A stretch of 64,000 nucleotides of DNA, taken from Alentia gelatinosa. Taxonomy: Eukaryota > Annelida > Polychaeta > Phyllodocida > Polynoidae. The notes under the pieces were generated by a model, which saw nothing but the letters and a program-made list of their open reading frames with translations, was not told where the DNA came from and did not search any database. The position numbers and the translations under genes were made by a program. Shown in pieces: positions 54,433 through 64,000 of this stretch; within the stretch, counting starts at the first letter, position 1; every line of letters begins with the position of its first letter. The stretch lies in the NCBI GenBank assembly GCA_950022655.1, contig OX465590.1:41871718-41935717 (forward strand), given 5' to 3'.

Positions 54433-54552
54433 TCTCTGATTGGTCAATTCTTTTATTACTCTAGTGGCATAAAAAACACTTTATGTCACTGTCTGCCATA
54501 TAAAATTTGCCTATGTTAAGTCTATGGCGTTTTTTTATTAGGGGTAGGATAA
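54433..54552 (-). repeat. Right terminal inverted repeat
   Basis: Reverse complement of 51,372-51,491 with about a dozen mismatches; ends GGGGTAGGATAA. Confidence 0.85.
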
Positions 54553-54590
54553 TATCAAGAGATGTCACGAGTTTGAGTCTGAGTTTATTT

Positions 54591-54669
54591 ATGCCACGCA
54601 TTTTGTTGGCTCCATAATTTCACGAGTTGAAGACGATTGACATTACGGAGCCAACAGAATGCGTGGCAT
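54591..54669. repeat. Small fold-back, 23-bp arms
   Basis: ATGCCACGCATTTTGTTGGC at 54,591 and its reverse complement ending at 54,669; 22 of 23 pairs match. Loop of 33 bases. Confidence 0.7.
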
Positions 54670-55825
54670 GGGGTAGGAGTCTGTATGGGGGTCTCTCAAG
54701 TCTCTCCCTACACTCTTGCTGAAGCCCTGTTCCCCCCGCCCACCTGGCTCCCCCCGCGTCCCACCCCCCGCGTTTTAGAACAATTTCATAATAAAAATTG
54801 ATAATATAACATAACATTGGATTTTCCATATACCAAGGACTTAATGACTAATGGCAAATGAGATACTACAGTGGTGTCCCCAAGTGGCAGAGATTGGAAT
54901 TATTGTGAATTGGTGGAAATGCAACAGAATCAGGCGTATACACGACATAAAATATGTCAACTTGTATACGCAAAAGCATACCTATATACGGCGAACGCAT
55001 TTACATGTGAAATGGTGGTTCTCGTGCAGCGATCCAATACAAATTATAAAAAAGTACAGTGAGGTACAGTGATATTTAGATTGTGACAACATTTTTTCTC
55101 AGTAAGCCTTCATTATTGATTGGTCACAGAGCCTTGTTTATAACACTTTGTTTTTGTAGACTATAAAGTTCCACATAAGCCAATTTTCCTCAAATAAGGT
55201 GATATCATAACTTGTGTACTTATCTGTTTTTCTAGCATCTTATCCTATAAAGTAGTATTGTGTAGTGAGTTGCACTCAAATCAATGTTTAAACAGAGTGG
55301 TCTAAGATAGCAGCAGTCTAACATTGCACCTAGCTACTATACTAGCTAATCTCTTGCTTATATTCTTTGATGATTTCATATTGATTTTCCAAGATGCCTT
55401 ACAAAGGGAACTTCAGGTTTCAGTTACATTTATAAGGAGGAAACTAGTTTTCCCATTCTCTGGGCCCTCTCTCAAACTGAGATAATCCCTATTAGATACC
55501 TGTCAATATTGTGCTAAGTAAATTCAAATTGTTCAGTAAGTGCCTGATAATTTACTTTTATAGGCCATGTGTGCTATTCTGTTGTCTAAATATAAAATAT
55601 GGAACATATTGGGGACACCACTGTAGTGTGCTATTCTGGCGTTAGGGTAAACTGTTACCTGGGGCGTGTTGAATAATCTAGATTCATATATCAACACCCT
55701 ATTCAGTATGCCAAGGAGACCTAGGGATAAAGTTGGTCAACTTTAATCAACACTTCTTGACGCCCTTATGGACAGCTAAGACTGTCCTAGTGAACAAACT
55801 TAAATATCATTAATTGATAACCTTA
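54670..55825. other. Junction DNA and start of diverged unit 4
   Basis: 54,670-54,780 has C-rich simple sequence. From about 55,030 to 55,420 it matches 10,130-10,500, and from about 55,740 it matches 1,290-1,380, so rearranged parts of the ancestral unit lie here. No gene. Confidence 0.55.
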
Positions 55826-56201
55826 AAGCCTGCCCCCACCTACCACGATTCTGGTCCCGATTGGCCTTACGATGGCCTTCCCTACACCATTCCGATTCTA
55901 GCGTGAGGTCTGGCAAAATCGTGGTAGGTGGGACAGGTCCACGACAGCTCATGATAGGCTGCGATGAAAACGCCAATCGTAGAGGTCCCGATAATTTCCA
56001 ACATGTTGGAAATTTCGTAGCCTATCGTTGTGTATCGTAGCCTAGCGGGAAGATATCGTGGTCAGCGCGTATGATTCACCGATTGGATCACGACAGAGGT
56101 CTACGATTCGGGGTCCTCCCGATAGGTCACGATTTTGCCATTTCAAATCGTAGCGATCGGGAAGCATGTCGTGGCCTATCATGGTAGGTGGGGGTCCCCT
56201 C
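55826..56201. mobile_element. MITE with TTA flanks
   Basis: Interrupts unit DNA between GATAACC and GTACAAGG (continuous in unit 1 near 1,368). The ends share CCCCCACCTACCA in inverted orientation, and TTA lies on each side. Internal CGATT/TCGTGG repeats; no coding content. Confidence 0.7.
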
Positions 56202-56204
56202 TTA

Positions 56205-57437
56205 GTACAAGGAACAGAAAAGGGTCTTTGGGTAGGACTCATCTAGGGCAGATAATGTTGTGGGGATTCCTCAGCATAGGCTCAATAATTAAAGGACATG
56301 TGAGTGCAGAGAAAAATGTATTGCATTACAACCATAACAGTTGTAGTTGACTACTAGATTTTATAAGATCTCTCAAGGGACATGGGATGATAGTTCTGTA
56401 CAAGTGTCTGTCCTCAAAAGAAAGGATTTTTTAATCATACTTTTTAGTTTTGGAGTTTACACAGATGGTGGGTGGGAGAATGAAAGTGCCAGTCAGCCAG
56501 CTGTTATGTAGAGATGAGTGACGATTGAGGGGGTTTGTGGTCCCATTTTATAATGAGACTGCTGGTTCTTCTGTGTGCCTTTTCAATGTCTAACTATTCT
56601 GGGGACAGCATAAACTGCGATATAAACATAAAAGATATGGGGTTTTTTTCGTTTTTTTTCGAGTTTTTTTATTGGGTCTAATGATTACAGGTATTCATCA
56701 TTTTATATTGTTTTTAAAGACGATTTTAAGACCCGCAAAAGTTGCAATTGCCTCAGTTGGCATAGCAACTGGTTTTCATAGCTCTGCCTGATACATGGCT
56801 CAAAACCCTACAAAGATAGAAATGCAATCGTTTTCGATAACAGAGAAAGCATGAATAAATGAGTGTCCTTTTATATTTAGACAATGAAAAACATGGTTAA
56901 CATGAGCAAAGCAACTCCCTTCCAGGCAAGGGTAAATATTGAACCCTAGAACGACTCATGTTGTACCATTTGTATAAGATATCTAGAACACAATGCATAT
57001 AAATTATGAAATAAGTTAACAGGTATTATGTAAGTAGTATGAGGCATTCCGCAACTTTGTTAAAATTATTATTGACCTAGATAAATATGCAGACTTCTGT
57101 CCATTGATACTTTAAAAAGTGGTGAATCATCACCTAAATCTGGTATTTCCAGTTTTTTAGACCATCTCAGACCAATCATATGAAAAAATACTGCAATGAG
57201 TTTGAGGCATGTAACAGTTTGTCTGACATAGAACTAGGGCCTAAAACGATAATGAATTGGTAAAGGCCAGGTGTTTTATAACATTAAGGTAGATATTTCA
57301 TCTAAATGTAGCTTTGTTGAATCAATTCATGACTAAGTCGATATATGTTATAGTTAAATGAGTGGACCACCTGTTTTGAATGACATTCTTTCTTCAGGGA
57401 TCCAAATTTGGTTGCGACTTTAATCATAAAAAACTTG
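56205..57437. repeat. Diverged tandem unit 4, upstream part
   Basis: Pieces match 1,378-1,800 (56,205-56,530), 1,805-1,860 and 3,125-3,220 (56,975-57,150), and 5,100-5,308 (57,250-57,437). The intervening DNA is unit-specific. No gene before the TATA box. Confidence 0.6.
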
Positions 57438-57445
57438 TATATAAG
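57438..57445 (+). promoter_or_regulatory. TATA box of secreted-protein gene D
   Basis: TATATAAG in the same context as copies A-C (one change at the last base). Confidence 0.65.
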
Positions 57446-57519
57446 GTGAAAGGATCAGGAAGATTCCTACGTCAGACCAAACCAGAAGTAAAAAAAGAAG
57501 ACTTATCAAGAAAGGAAAG

Positions 57520-58824
57520 ATGAAGGGGTGAGTTTGAATTACAATCGGACTATGGTATACCTACATTGTAACAGCTGACTATGCTACATTATTGGTATCT
57601 ATGTTTATTCCTCATAAGTTTGTCAGTGATAAGTATTATTAATGCATTCTATTTTACGCCATCTATTATCCTCTCATAATTTAGAACTATAACTTTATGA
57701 TATGCTTACTTGGGTTAAAACAGTAAACCATCTCCAAATACATGAAAAGGGACACATCAGTTGAATCAACAATTAGAGTAGTACCTTTCTATTAATCCTT
57801 ATACATCTGTAATCATTGAATGTGAAACCGCAAACTTGATTGAATGGCCTTATACCTACAGTAGAAGATCTAACCTAGTGTTATAAATGTTTGCATTAAA
57901 TAGAAAAAAATGATCACTGTATTTCCCACTTTATTTTAGCGCATCAATGATTACTTTACTTGCTTTGGCAATCATTGCCTTTTTAGATATGGCTTATGGC
58001 CATTGTCCACATGTGAAACCCTCTCTACATAATGAAGAAGGATACATCTGTTAGATCCAGTGTTATATTATCACTGTCTTACCCTCTTTCTTTTAGGTCA
58101 TCAATTCTTGCTGTACTTGCTTTGGCAATCATTGCCTTTGGAGATTCGGCTTATGGCCATTGTCCATCTGTGAAACCAGTGTGTATGGCAGATGATCCAA
58201 ATTGTGCACTCCAGGCACATGGAGATGTTCCTTTCTGTTCGTAAGTATTGTTCTTAGAAGCCACAGAAAACCTGCAAATAGCAGATTGCCTTATGTATTG
58301 TTTGATAAATGAAACAGATAAATTCAAAAGAAGAAACAACCTTGATATGCTAAAATGAATTTATTCTATAATGTATCATAATCAGAGACATTGAACCAAC
58401 CAATAACTGAGATTGTGCTCAGATTTCTATATTGTTATTTCTATGTTAGCATGGAGTGAACATTTATTAGATTGACAATAACATGGAGATCCTGTTCAAC
58501 TTTGCAAAAGAAATCCTTTTTATGAAATAAATATCTTGGACAAGAACACTTGACAGTAGACTGGAATTGGATTGAAATGTAAATTCATTCACTAAATGCC
58601 TTAAACTTGATCTTGACAATTGAAGTTATAAATGTTGTCATAATGTTTCCAGGAAAGGTCTGCATTTTGACTGTCACTGCCACAAGTTTGATCCTAATGG
58701 CAATATGACCATCTGGGCAGCGTATGAGTTTGAAGGTTGCTCTGGTGAAGCATCTTCCTCGTCATCCTCATCTTCCTCCTCTAGCAGTAGTTCTCAGAAT
58801 ATTGAGGTGAAGATCATATCCTAG
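57520..58824 (+). CDS. Secreted Cys-rich poly-Ser protein, copy D (diverged)
   Basis: Exons 57,520-57,527, 58,097-58,240 and 58,653-58,824 give 107 residues. Exon 2 is conserved (SVKPVCMADDPNCAL), but exon 3 has changed at many positions: KGLHFDCHCHKFDPNGNMTIWAAYEFEGCSGEA. All seven cysteines, the tryptophan and a 14-serine run are kept, as are the splice signals. Retention of the cysteine frame and serine tail despite clear divergence is the best evidence in the window that these genes encode a selected protein. Confidence 0.8.
57940..58054 (+). other. Duplicated signal-peptide exon (2b), gene D
   Basis: Acceptor TTATTTTAG, signal peptide with LLALAIIAF, HCPHVKPSLH, then a different end (NEEGYIC and TAG at 58,052-58,054). 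A deletion at an ACAT microhomology has removed the sequence that in copy A runs from about 5,690 to 5,867. Confidence 0.5.
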
Positions 58825-59331
58825 ATGCAGTTCTCTGACTCTTCCATACAGACCTGAATGATGATTTGCAACACTTCATGACCAATAATGTATTTGAGCA
58901 GTTTGATACTAACCTTTGTCAAATCTTTAGTATGGCTGAGCAATCTTTAGCTCTAACATGTGGAATGTTTCTATCCAAATAAAATTGTGATATGAATTTG
59001 CCTCCTATTGTTATGTTGAATCTTTGCAAATCTCAAAAAACTTAGTTTATCCATTCATTCAGATCATGCTGTCTCCCTTGTTTTGCCATGTGTACTATTT
59101 CAAGCTTTCCAGTTAAGCTCATTCCACAGAGACAGTACAACATATTATTATATACCTGTGGTAGTATATCCTACACATACGGCCTGCTCCTACCCATGTC
59201 GTATTTATATCCGTACGACACCTAGGTGACGTACGGGGTATGCATGTGGCGTATGGGGCATGTACGGTGGCAAAATCCAAAAACTCCCCCAGAAGCAAGG
59301 TTAAAAATCGGATATTTTAAGGTATATAATA
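58825..59331. other. 3' region of gene D and spacer
   Basis: Homology to the other gene copies ends near 59,050. A CGTACG-rich stretch at about 59,170-59,275 looks like another degraded repeat. No gene. Confidence 0.5.
58978..58983 (+). terminator. Polyadenylation signal of gene D
   Basis: AATAAA about 155 bases after the stop. Confidence 0.6.
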
Positions 59332-59469
59332 ATAGAGAAGCAGGCTGACTGTCTTCGTACGGATAAAATACTTGGTTAAATAGGCGATCAGATGAACCTC
59401 TGCCTCCGGCATCGGTTCATCTGATCGCCGATTTTATTCGTACGGAAACAGTAAGCCTGTTTCTCTATA
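59332..59469. repeat. Fold-back repeat
   Basis: Outer arms ATAGAGAAGCAGGCT and AGCCTGTTTCTCTAT; inner perfect arms GGCGATCAGATGAACC and its complement around a 15-base loop. The left arm has a ~13-base insertion. Probably a palindromic MITE. Confidence 0.75.
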
Positions 59470-60833
59470 GTACTCGCTATGAAAAAATTGTTTGCATTGA
59501 GGGTTAATTTGTCTATTCATGTATCAAATTCGAATTCCAGTACAATCATATCTATGGGACAATCCATCCAAAGGGAACCACTCTGACAGGAATGCTTAAC
59601 ATCTCTCTATCTTTACCTTTTGATCATAGTTGAAGTTAATTCAACATTAGCAAAATGTTGTGACAGTCATGAGACAACAACATATCATCAGTCATATAAC
59701 TTTGTTTAATAATAACAACATCCTACAAAAAGGATTGACTGTCAGTTTATGAATTTATCATTTTCACTTTTTAATTTCTCTATTATTAAAATGAGCTTAG
59801 CTCTTCTATTTTCAGGAATCTACATTGTTTCCATGTCATATCATGGACGTATATTGAGCACTCCCTTCCCCAGTGTGTTTAGATTATTTACACTGCATGG
59901 AAATGCGTTTTATTCATCTATACACAGCCGCATATATATACACACGTTTACGATGTATATCTATATGTTTATATATGAATACGTCCCTATTGTGCGCCTA
60001 CATATGCAGCATATATACAACATAGTTTTGTGTGTATACGCAAATGTCATGACTGTATTTGCTGCCAAGTATATATATACAGATAAAATCATATGAGTGT
60101 GTGTTGAGTATGTATACACGGGCGCATACATATCACGTATGTTACTTACGTTTGGCGTATTCATATATATGTACATGGATATAGAAAAAAAAGGTTTTAT
60201 CATGCTGCTTATAAGAATACTGACTTGCCTGCCATGGCACCACACGGCCACCTGGCTGCCTGGACTCTACCTCCCTGTCTCCCTAGCTGCCGCCGCTACT
60301 GCCACCACCTCCAATGCCACTCTGCACCCCTGAGATATCTTGCTTATGGCCGTGTTCCACTGGACCGACGGTAGCCGATTCCGTAGCAAGACAATCGCCG
60401 ATTATTATTGGATGCCCTAGAATTTCTCAAATCTTTGAAAATAGTCATTTATTAAACTATTATTATCAGAATTAAATGAATTACAATACGTGAGCTTCCT
60501 CTTAAGGGCCCAGGAACAATTGATTGGGTGAGAAATCGGCCTAGTGGATTGTGCCCTTTAACTATAAAAGGGTACAAGAAAAAAGAAGAAAGTACTTGAA
60601 AAACAGTAACAACATGAACACATTGTTTGAAACTATTCCAAAGAAAGATATCATCATGTTTTTTTAAGCGACAAATCCCTTTGATTGTATATAAAATATT
60701 TGAAAACAATGAAAAGAATTGACTGAAATAAGTCTACAAAATGAAAAGCTTGAAAACTGCAACATGGACACTTATATACTTATATATGATGAAGCATGTA
60801 CACAATGGCAAAGAGAACTTAATCATTCATGCC
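59470..60833. other. Non-coding region with TA-rich simple sequence
   Basis: Contains TATA/CATATA-rich low-complexity DNA (about 59,930-60,190) and short frames only. No gene recognised. Confidence 0.5.
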
Positions 60834-60905
60834 ATGATTTACATATGACTAATGTTAAGCCTATATTATATAATATACGCTTAACATTAGTCATATGTAA
60901 ATCAT
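60834..60905. repeat. Perfect 27-bp inverted repeat, hairpin-forming
   Basis: Left arm 60,834-60,860 starts ATGATTTACATATGACTAAT; the right arm 60,879-60,905 is its exact reverse complement. The 18-base AT-rich loop is itself nearly palindromic. Confidence 0.85.
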
Positions 60906-61200
60906 TAGCTGCCTGCGGCTACATATATGTGTGTGTATACACATCTCCTATTAACTGTAGTAAACTGTAGTAAACACTGAATCTACATATGCCTACACTC
61001 CAGGAACACATACATATTTATAAATAGATTAAAAATTAAAAGGTAATTCATGAAGATTATAAGGATTAATTTGACTTGAAAAAGATGACTAGAATAGCTG
61101 AAACCTTATGAAAACTACTGCCAAATAGAGATCAACCGTACAACCGATTTGGGGAAGTTGTTGAGTTATACTTGCATGTCTACTCTCGGTATGTTACTCA
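60906..61200. other. Non-coding spacer
   Basis: AT-rich; nothing recognised. Confidence 0.5.
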
Positions 61201-61630
61201 TAAAGGAAGGCATCCACCAACCACGACAAGGCTACGACAAGCGCTGACAAGAAACTTCCAATCAGCACTTGTCGCAGCCTTGTCATAATAAGGGGGGTTT
61301 TACGACAGCGTTGTCGGGGCGTGTTGGGAAGTGCACGCTCCACCAAAATTTCCTATCGTAGACCTCTGTGACACACCCCTGACATGCCATGACAATCCAC
61401 GACAAGGGTCCAGTTGTGGAAAAAATTGAACATGTTCGATATTGTCATGGCTTTGCTTGGAGGCTTCCGACAAGCTTCCAATCATGGCCTTGTCATGGCC
61501 TTTTCGTAGACTCTTGTCGGGAACCGGGGTCCACCAACCATGATAAGGCCTCCGATAGTAGGCCAATCGTGAGCCTTGTCGGGAAGCCATTGTCATAGCC
61601 TTGTTGTGGGTGGTGGATGCCCCCCTTTAA
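61201..61630. mobile_element. MITE with ~33-bp inverted ends
   Basis: The left end TAAAGGAAGGCATCCACCAA pairs with the right end TGGTGGATGCCCCCCTTTAA, and the match continues through CAACAAGGCTA. The interior is full of CGACAAG/CTTGTCG blocks. It resembles the element at 55,826 in its CCACC(A/T)ACCACGA ends, so the two may be one superfamily. Non-coding. Confidence 0.7.
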
Positions 61631-61790
61631 GATGTCATTGGATTATATACTAGCCTGCCTCCCCCCTCTCTGCTTTCATTTGCTATTGTGAATATTTATG
61701 TATATAGTTTATCTTGCCACTGTTTAACAATGAAAGTATATGATCTGATTGGGGAATATAACACTGGACTCAAAACGATCTTTCTAAGTT

Positions 61791-64000
61791 ATGATGGCTA
61801 ACCAAATCAAAAACAGGGAGATGGGCAAAGGTCTATACTTAGCACATCTAAATACACAAAGCCTAGTAGCCAAATACGACTTAGTCAAATACTATATTAA
61901 ACGAGATGGCTTTGATATTTTCTCTTTCACCGAATCATGGTTGCATGAAAACCTACCAACTAACCTAGTAAGTATTGAAGGTTACAACTGCATTCGATAT
62001 GACAGAACATGGAGAGACCAACGAACGGGGGAACGTAAATCAGGAGGAGGAGTGGGGCTATATGTAAAGGAGAACATAGTATGCCAATCTGAGGAACTGT
62101 CTTGCCATAATCGCAGCAACAAAGACATCGAATGCCTATGGGTAAAACTTGTCCTTCCAATGCAGAAGAACATTATTATCGGCACTGTCTATAAACCCAG
62201 AGGGGCCTCGACACAAGTATTTACAACCGACTTAACTGAAATTACTACACAGATTCAATCAGAAACAACTAGTGACATTATGATCATGGGTGACTTCAAC
62301 ATCAACTATCTAGAGAAGAACTCAGCAGACTATAAAGCTATTAAACTATTTGAATCCATTGCAAATCTAAAACAGCTAATCACTGAACCAACCAGAATCA
62401 ACAACCTTATCGACCTTATTTTTACCAATAGTGATAAAGTCCTGGCTAGTGGCGTGGGTGACCAGAGTATAAGTGACCACTTACTCACTTACACACTACT
62501 AAAAAAGAAAAGGGACCAATTTGTTAAGATTAAGACCACAGGTAGAAGCTATCGAAACTACTCAAAAGAGACACTATCCCAACACCTAACTGACAAAAAC
62601 TGGGATGACCTATATAACACAAATGACCCAAATCGAGCATGGAACCTAATCGAACTAGAAATTACTGCATACTTAGACACGCACTGCCCTAAAAAGGAAA
62701 TGTCACTAAAAGACAGAGGTACCCCATGGCTAACTGACGAAATTATATCAAACATCAAATCCAAAGACGAAGCCCTAAAAAAAGCTAAAAAAAGTAAACT
62801 AGAAGCTGACTGGACAATAGCACGTAGACTCAGAAACGATACAAAAACTATGATTAGGAGAGCCAAATCAGCTTTTATTCAGGATAATGTAGACACTGAA
62901 CCGAAAAAGTTTTGGGACAAACTTAAGGAGATATTACCCAACAATAAAGATAACTCACTAATAAATCTAAAAGATGATACCACTAACCTGCAAGTACCCA
63001 AAAATGAACTACCCAACTTTGTAAATAACTTCTTTGCGGACATTGGCCCGTCACTGGCTAACAAATTTACTGAAGAATGGATATTTTATGGCAAGACAGT
63101 CACAGATAATGAATTATCGTGTACAGAGGCAACTGAGAATGAAGTATTAGATCTCATAAAAGATATAAACATAAACAAGTCGTCATCAATCAAGGATATT
63201 TCATCCAGAGTGTTAAAAGACAGCTTTCTAATTATTAGTAAACAAATGACACATGTCTTTAACTGCTCCATACGACAAAACATCTTCCCTACCTCCTGGA
63301 AAAAAGCCCAAATCATCCCTCTTAAAAAATCTGGTAACCAATTTAATGTCAATAACCTTCGTCCAATTTCACTCCTTCCCCTGCCAGGAAAATTACTCGA
63401 AAAAATCATCCACACACAGATCTCCTCCTTTCTTGAAACTAACAATATTCTCGATAGCAACCAGGGCGGTTTCAGAAAAGGACATTCTACCATTTCTACT
63501 GTTGCCGCATTTACTGACAATATTTTCTCAGGACTTAACATCAATGAGTACACAGCTGCCACATTTATAGATTTGTCAAAAGCGTTTGACACGGTGTCAC
63601 ACGCTATCCTACTACGGAAATGTAAAGCTTACGGGTTACACGACACAACAATTGCCTGGTTACAAAACTACCTACAAGACAGATCGCATACGACAAGAGT
63701 AAATGGAATCCTTTCGGATCCAAGATACATATCATGCGGAGTGCCCCAAGGTTCAATCCTGGGGCCTCTCCTTTTCTTAATTTACATCAACGACTTGTCC
63801 GACGTTCTAACAACTGCTAGTTCCAAGCTCTATGCCAATGATACGGTTGTCTATGCATCCTCACATAACATCAATATAGCAACAGACACCATACAAAAGG
63901 ACCTGGACCAGCTGGGTGCTTGGGCCAAACGTAACAGGTTAACTATTAACACAAAAAAAAACAAAATCAATGATTTTTGCTACTAAAAACATGCTGAAAA
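61791..64000 (+). pseudogene. LINE (Jockey/CR1-like) endonuclease-RT, cut by window end
   Basis: Starts at ATGATG. Endonuclease (residues ~15-235): HLNTQSL, FTESWL, SGGGVGLYVKE, MGDFNINY, LIDLIFTN, SDHLLTY. RT (~470-725): LRPISLLPLPGKLLEKI, NQGGFRKGHSTI, TFIDLSKAFDTVSHA (domain A), CGVPQGSILGPLLFLIYIND, then LYANDTVVYAS where the family has a DD pair. A likely one-base insertion in a 9-A run near 63,951-63,959 shifts the frame and stops it at 63,986; the expected frame continues to the window edge. The element normally nicks the target DNA and primes cDNA there. This copy should be inactive. Confidence 0.85.

Larger units (their letters stand above)
51372..54552 (+). mobile_element. TIR-bounded element carrying a DUF3504/Crypton-like recombinase
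   Basis: 3,181 bp. The left end TTATCCCACCCCTAATAAAA and the reverse complement of the right end TTATCCTACCCCTAATAAAA start ~120-bp inverted repeats, about 90% identical by eye and matching through ATGCCACTAGAGTAATAA and GACCAATCAGAG. The only gene is the recombinase at 51,550. A fold-back lies at 53,960-54,105. Classical Cryptons have no inverted repeats, so this is either an unusual element or a DNA transposon that carries such a gene. Confidence 0.75.

Noticed and set aside
59749..60333. Overlapping frames rich in Tyr, Ile and Met on both strands
   Set aside because: They translate TATA/CATA simple sequence; there is no coding signal.

Overview
The window looks like nuclear DNA of an invertebrate animal, probably marine. 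It has small genes with GT-AG introns, TATA boxes and AATAAA signals. It also has a dense and varied transposon load: tyrosine-recombinase (DIRS-order) retrotransposons, a Penelope-like element, LINEs, a DUF3504/Crypton-type recombinase gene, and several TTAA-flanked and fold-back MITEs. The species cannot be named from the sequence. Nothing looks bacterial; I saw no rRNA, tRNA or CRISPR.

The backbone is a tandem segmental duplication. Unit 1 runs from about 424 to 12,870, unit 2 from about 12,871 to 32,452, and unit 3 from about 32,453 to 47,904. An older, diverged unit 4 survives in pieces from about 55,040 to 58,990. Each unit carries one copy of the only likely host gene, a three-exon gene for a secreted, cysteine-rich, poly-serine-tailed protein of 104-107 residues (starts at 5,391, 26,940, 46,218 and 57,520). 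Each copy has a conserved TATA box and, inside intron 1, a duplicated signal-peptide exon that ends in an early stop.

Most of the length differences between units are insertions that came after duplication, and the other units preserve the empty sites. Unit 1 has a TTAA-flanked MITE (4,449-4,789). Unit 2 has two related GC-rich DIRS-order retrotransposons: 15,282-20,024 on the plus strand and 20,480-25,896 on the minus strand. Unit 3 has a Penelope-like element (35,889-45,205) bounded by a 15-bp target duplication. Nested inside it is an apparently intact AT-rich Ngaro/PAT-type element (40,445-44,874) with A1-ORFs-B1-A2-B2 split direct repeats, in which gag and RT share one frame separated by a single TGA. 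Units 1 and 2 also share an older decayed element of the same type (about 7,090-9,420 and 28,640-31,105).

Right of unit 3 are a 5'-truncated LINE, a 1.6-kb TTAA-flanked element, and a 3.2-kb element (51,372-54,552) whose ~120-bp terminal inverted repeats enclose an intact three-exon gene for a DUF3504/Crypton-like tyrosine recombinase. Decayed relatives of that gene lie at 1-423 and 10,579-12,833. The last 3 kb is a LINE with endonuclease and RT, cut by the window end and carrying a changed RT active site.

The strongest candidates for something not in textbooks are the TIR-bounded Crypton-like element, the Penelope-like element with a downstream two-C2H2-finger ORF behind its own TATA box, and the gag-TGA-pol arrangement of the nested Ngaro-like element.
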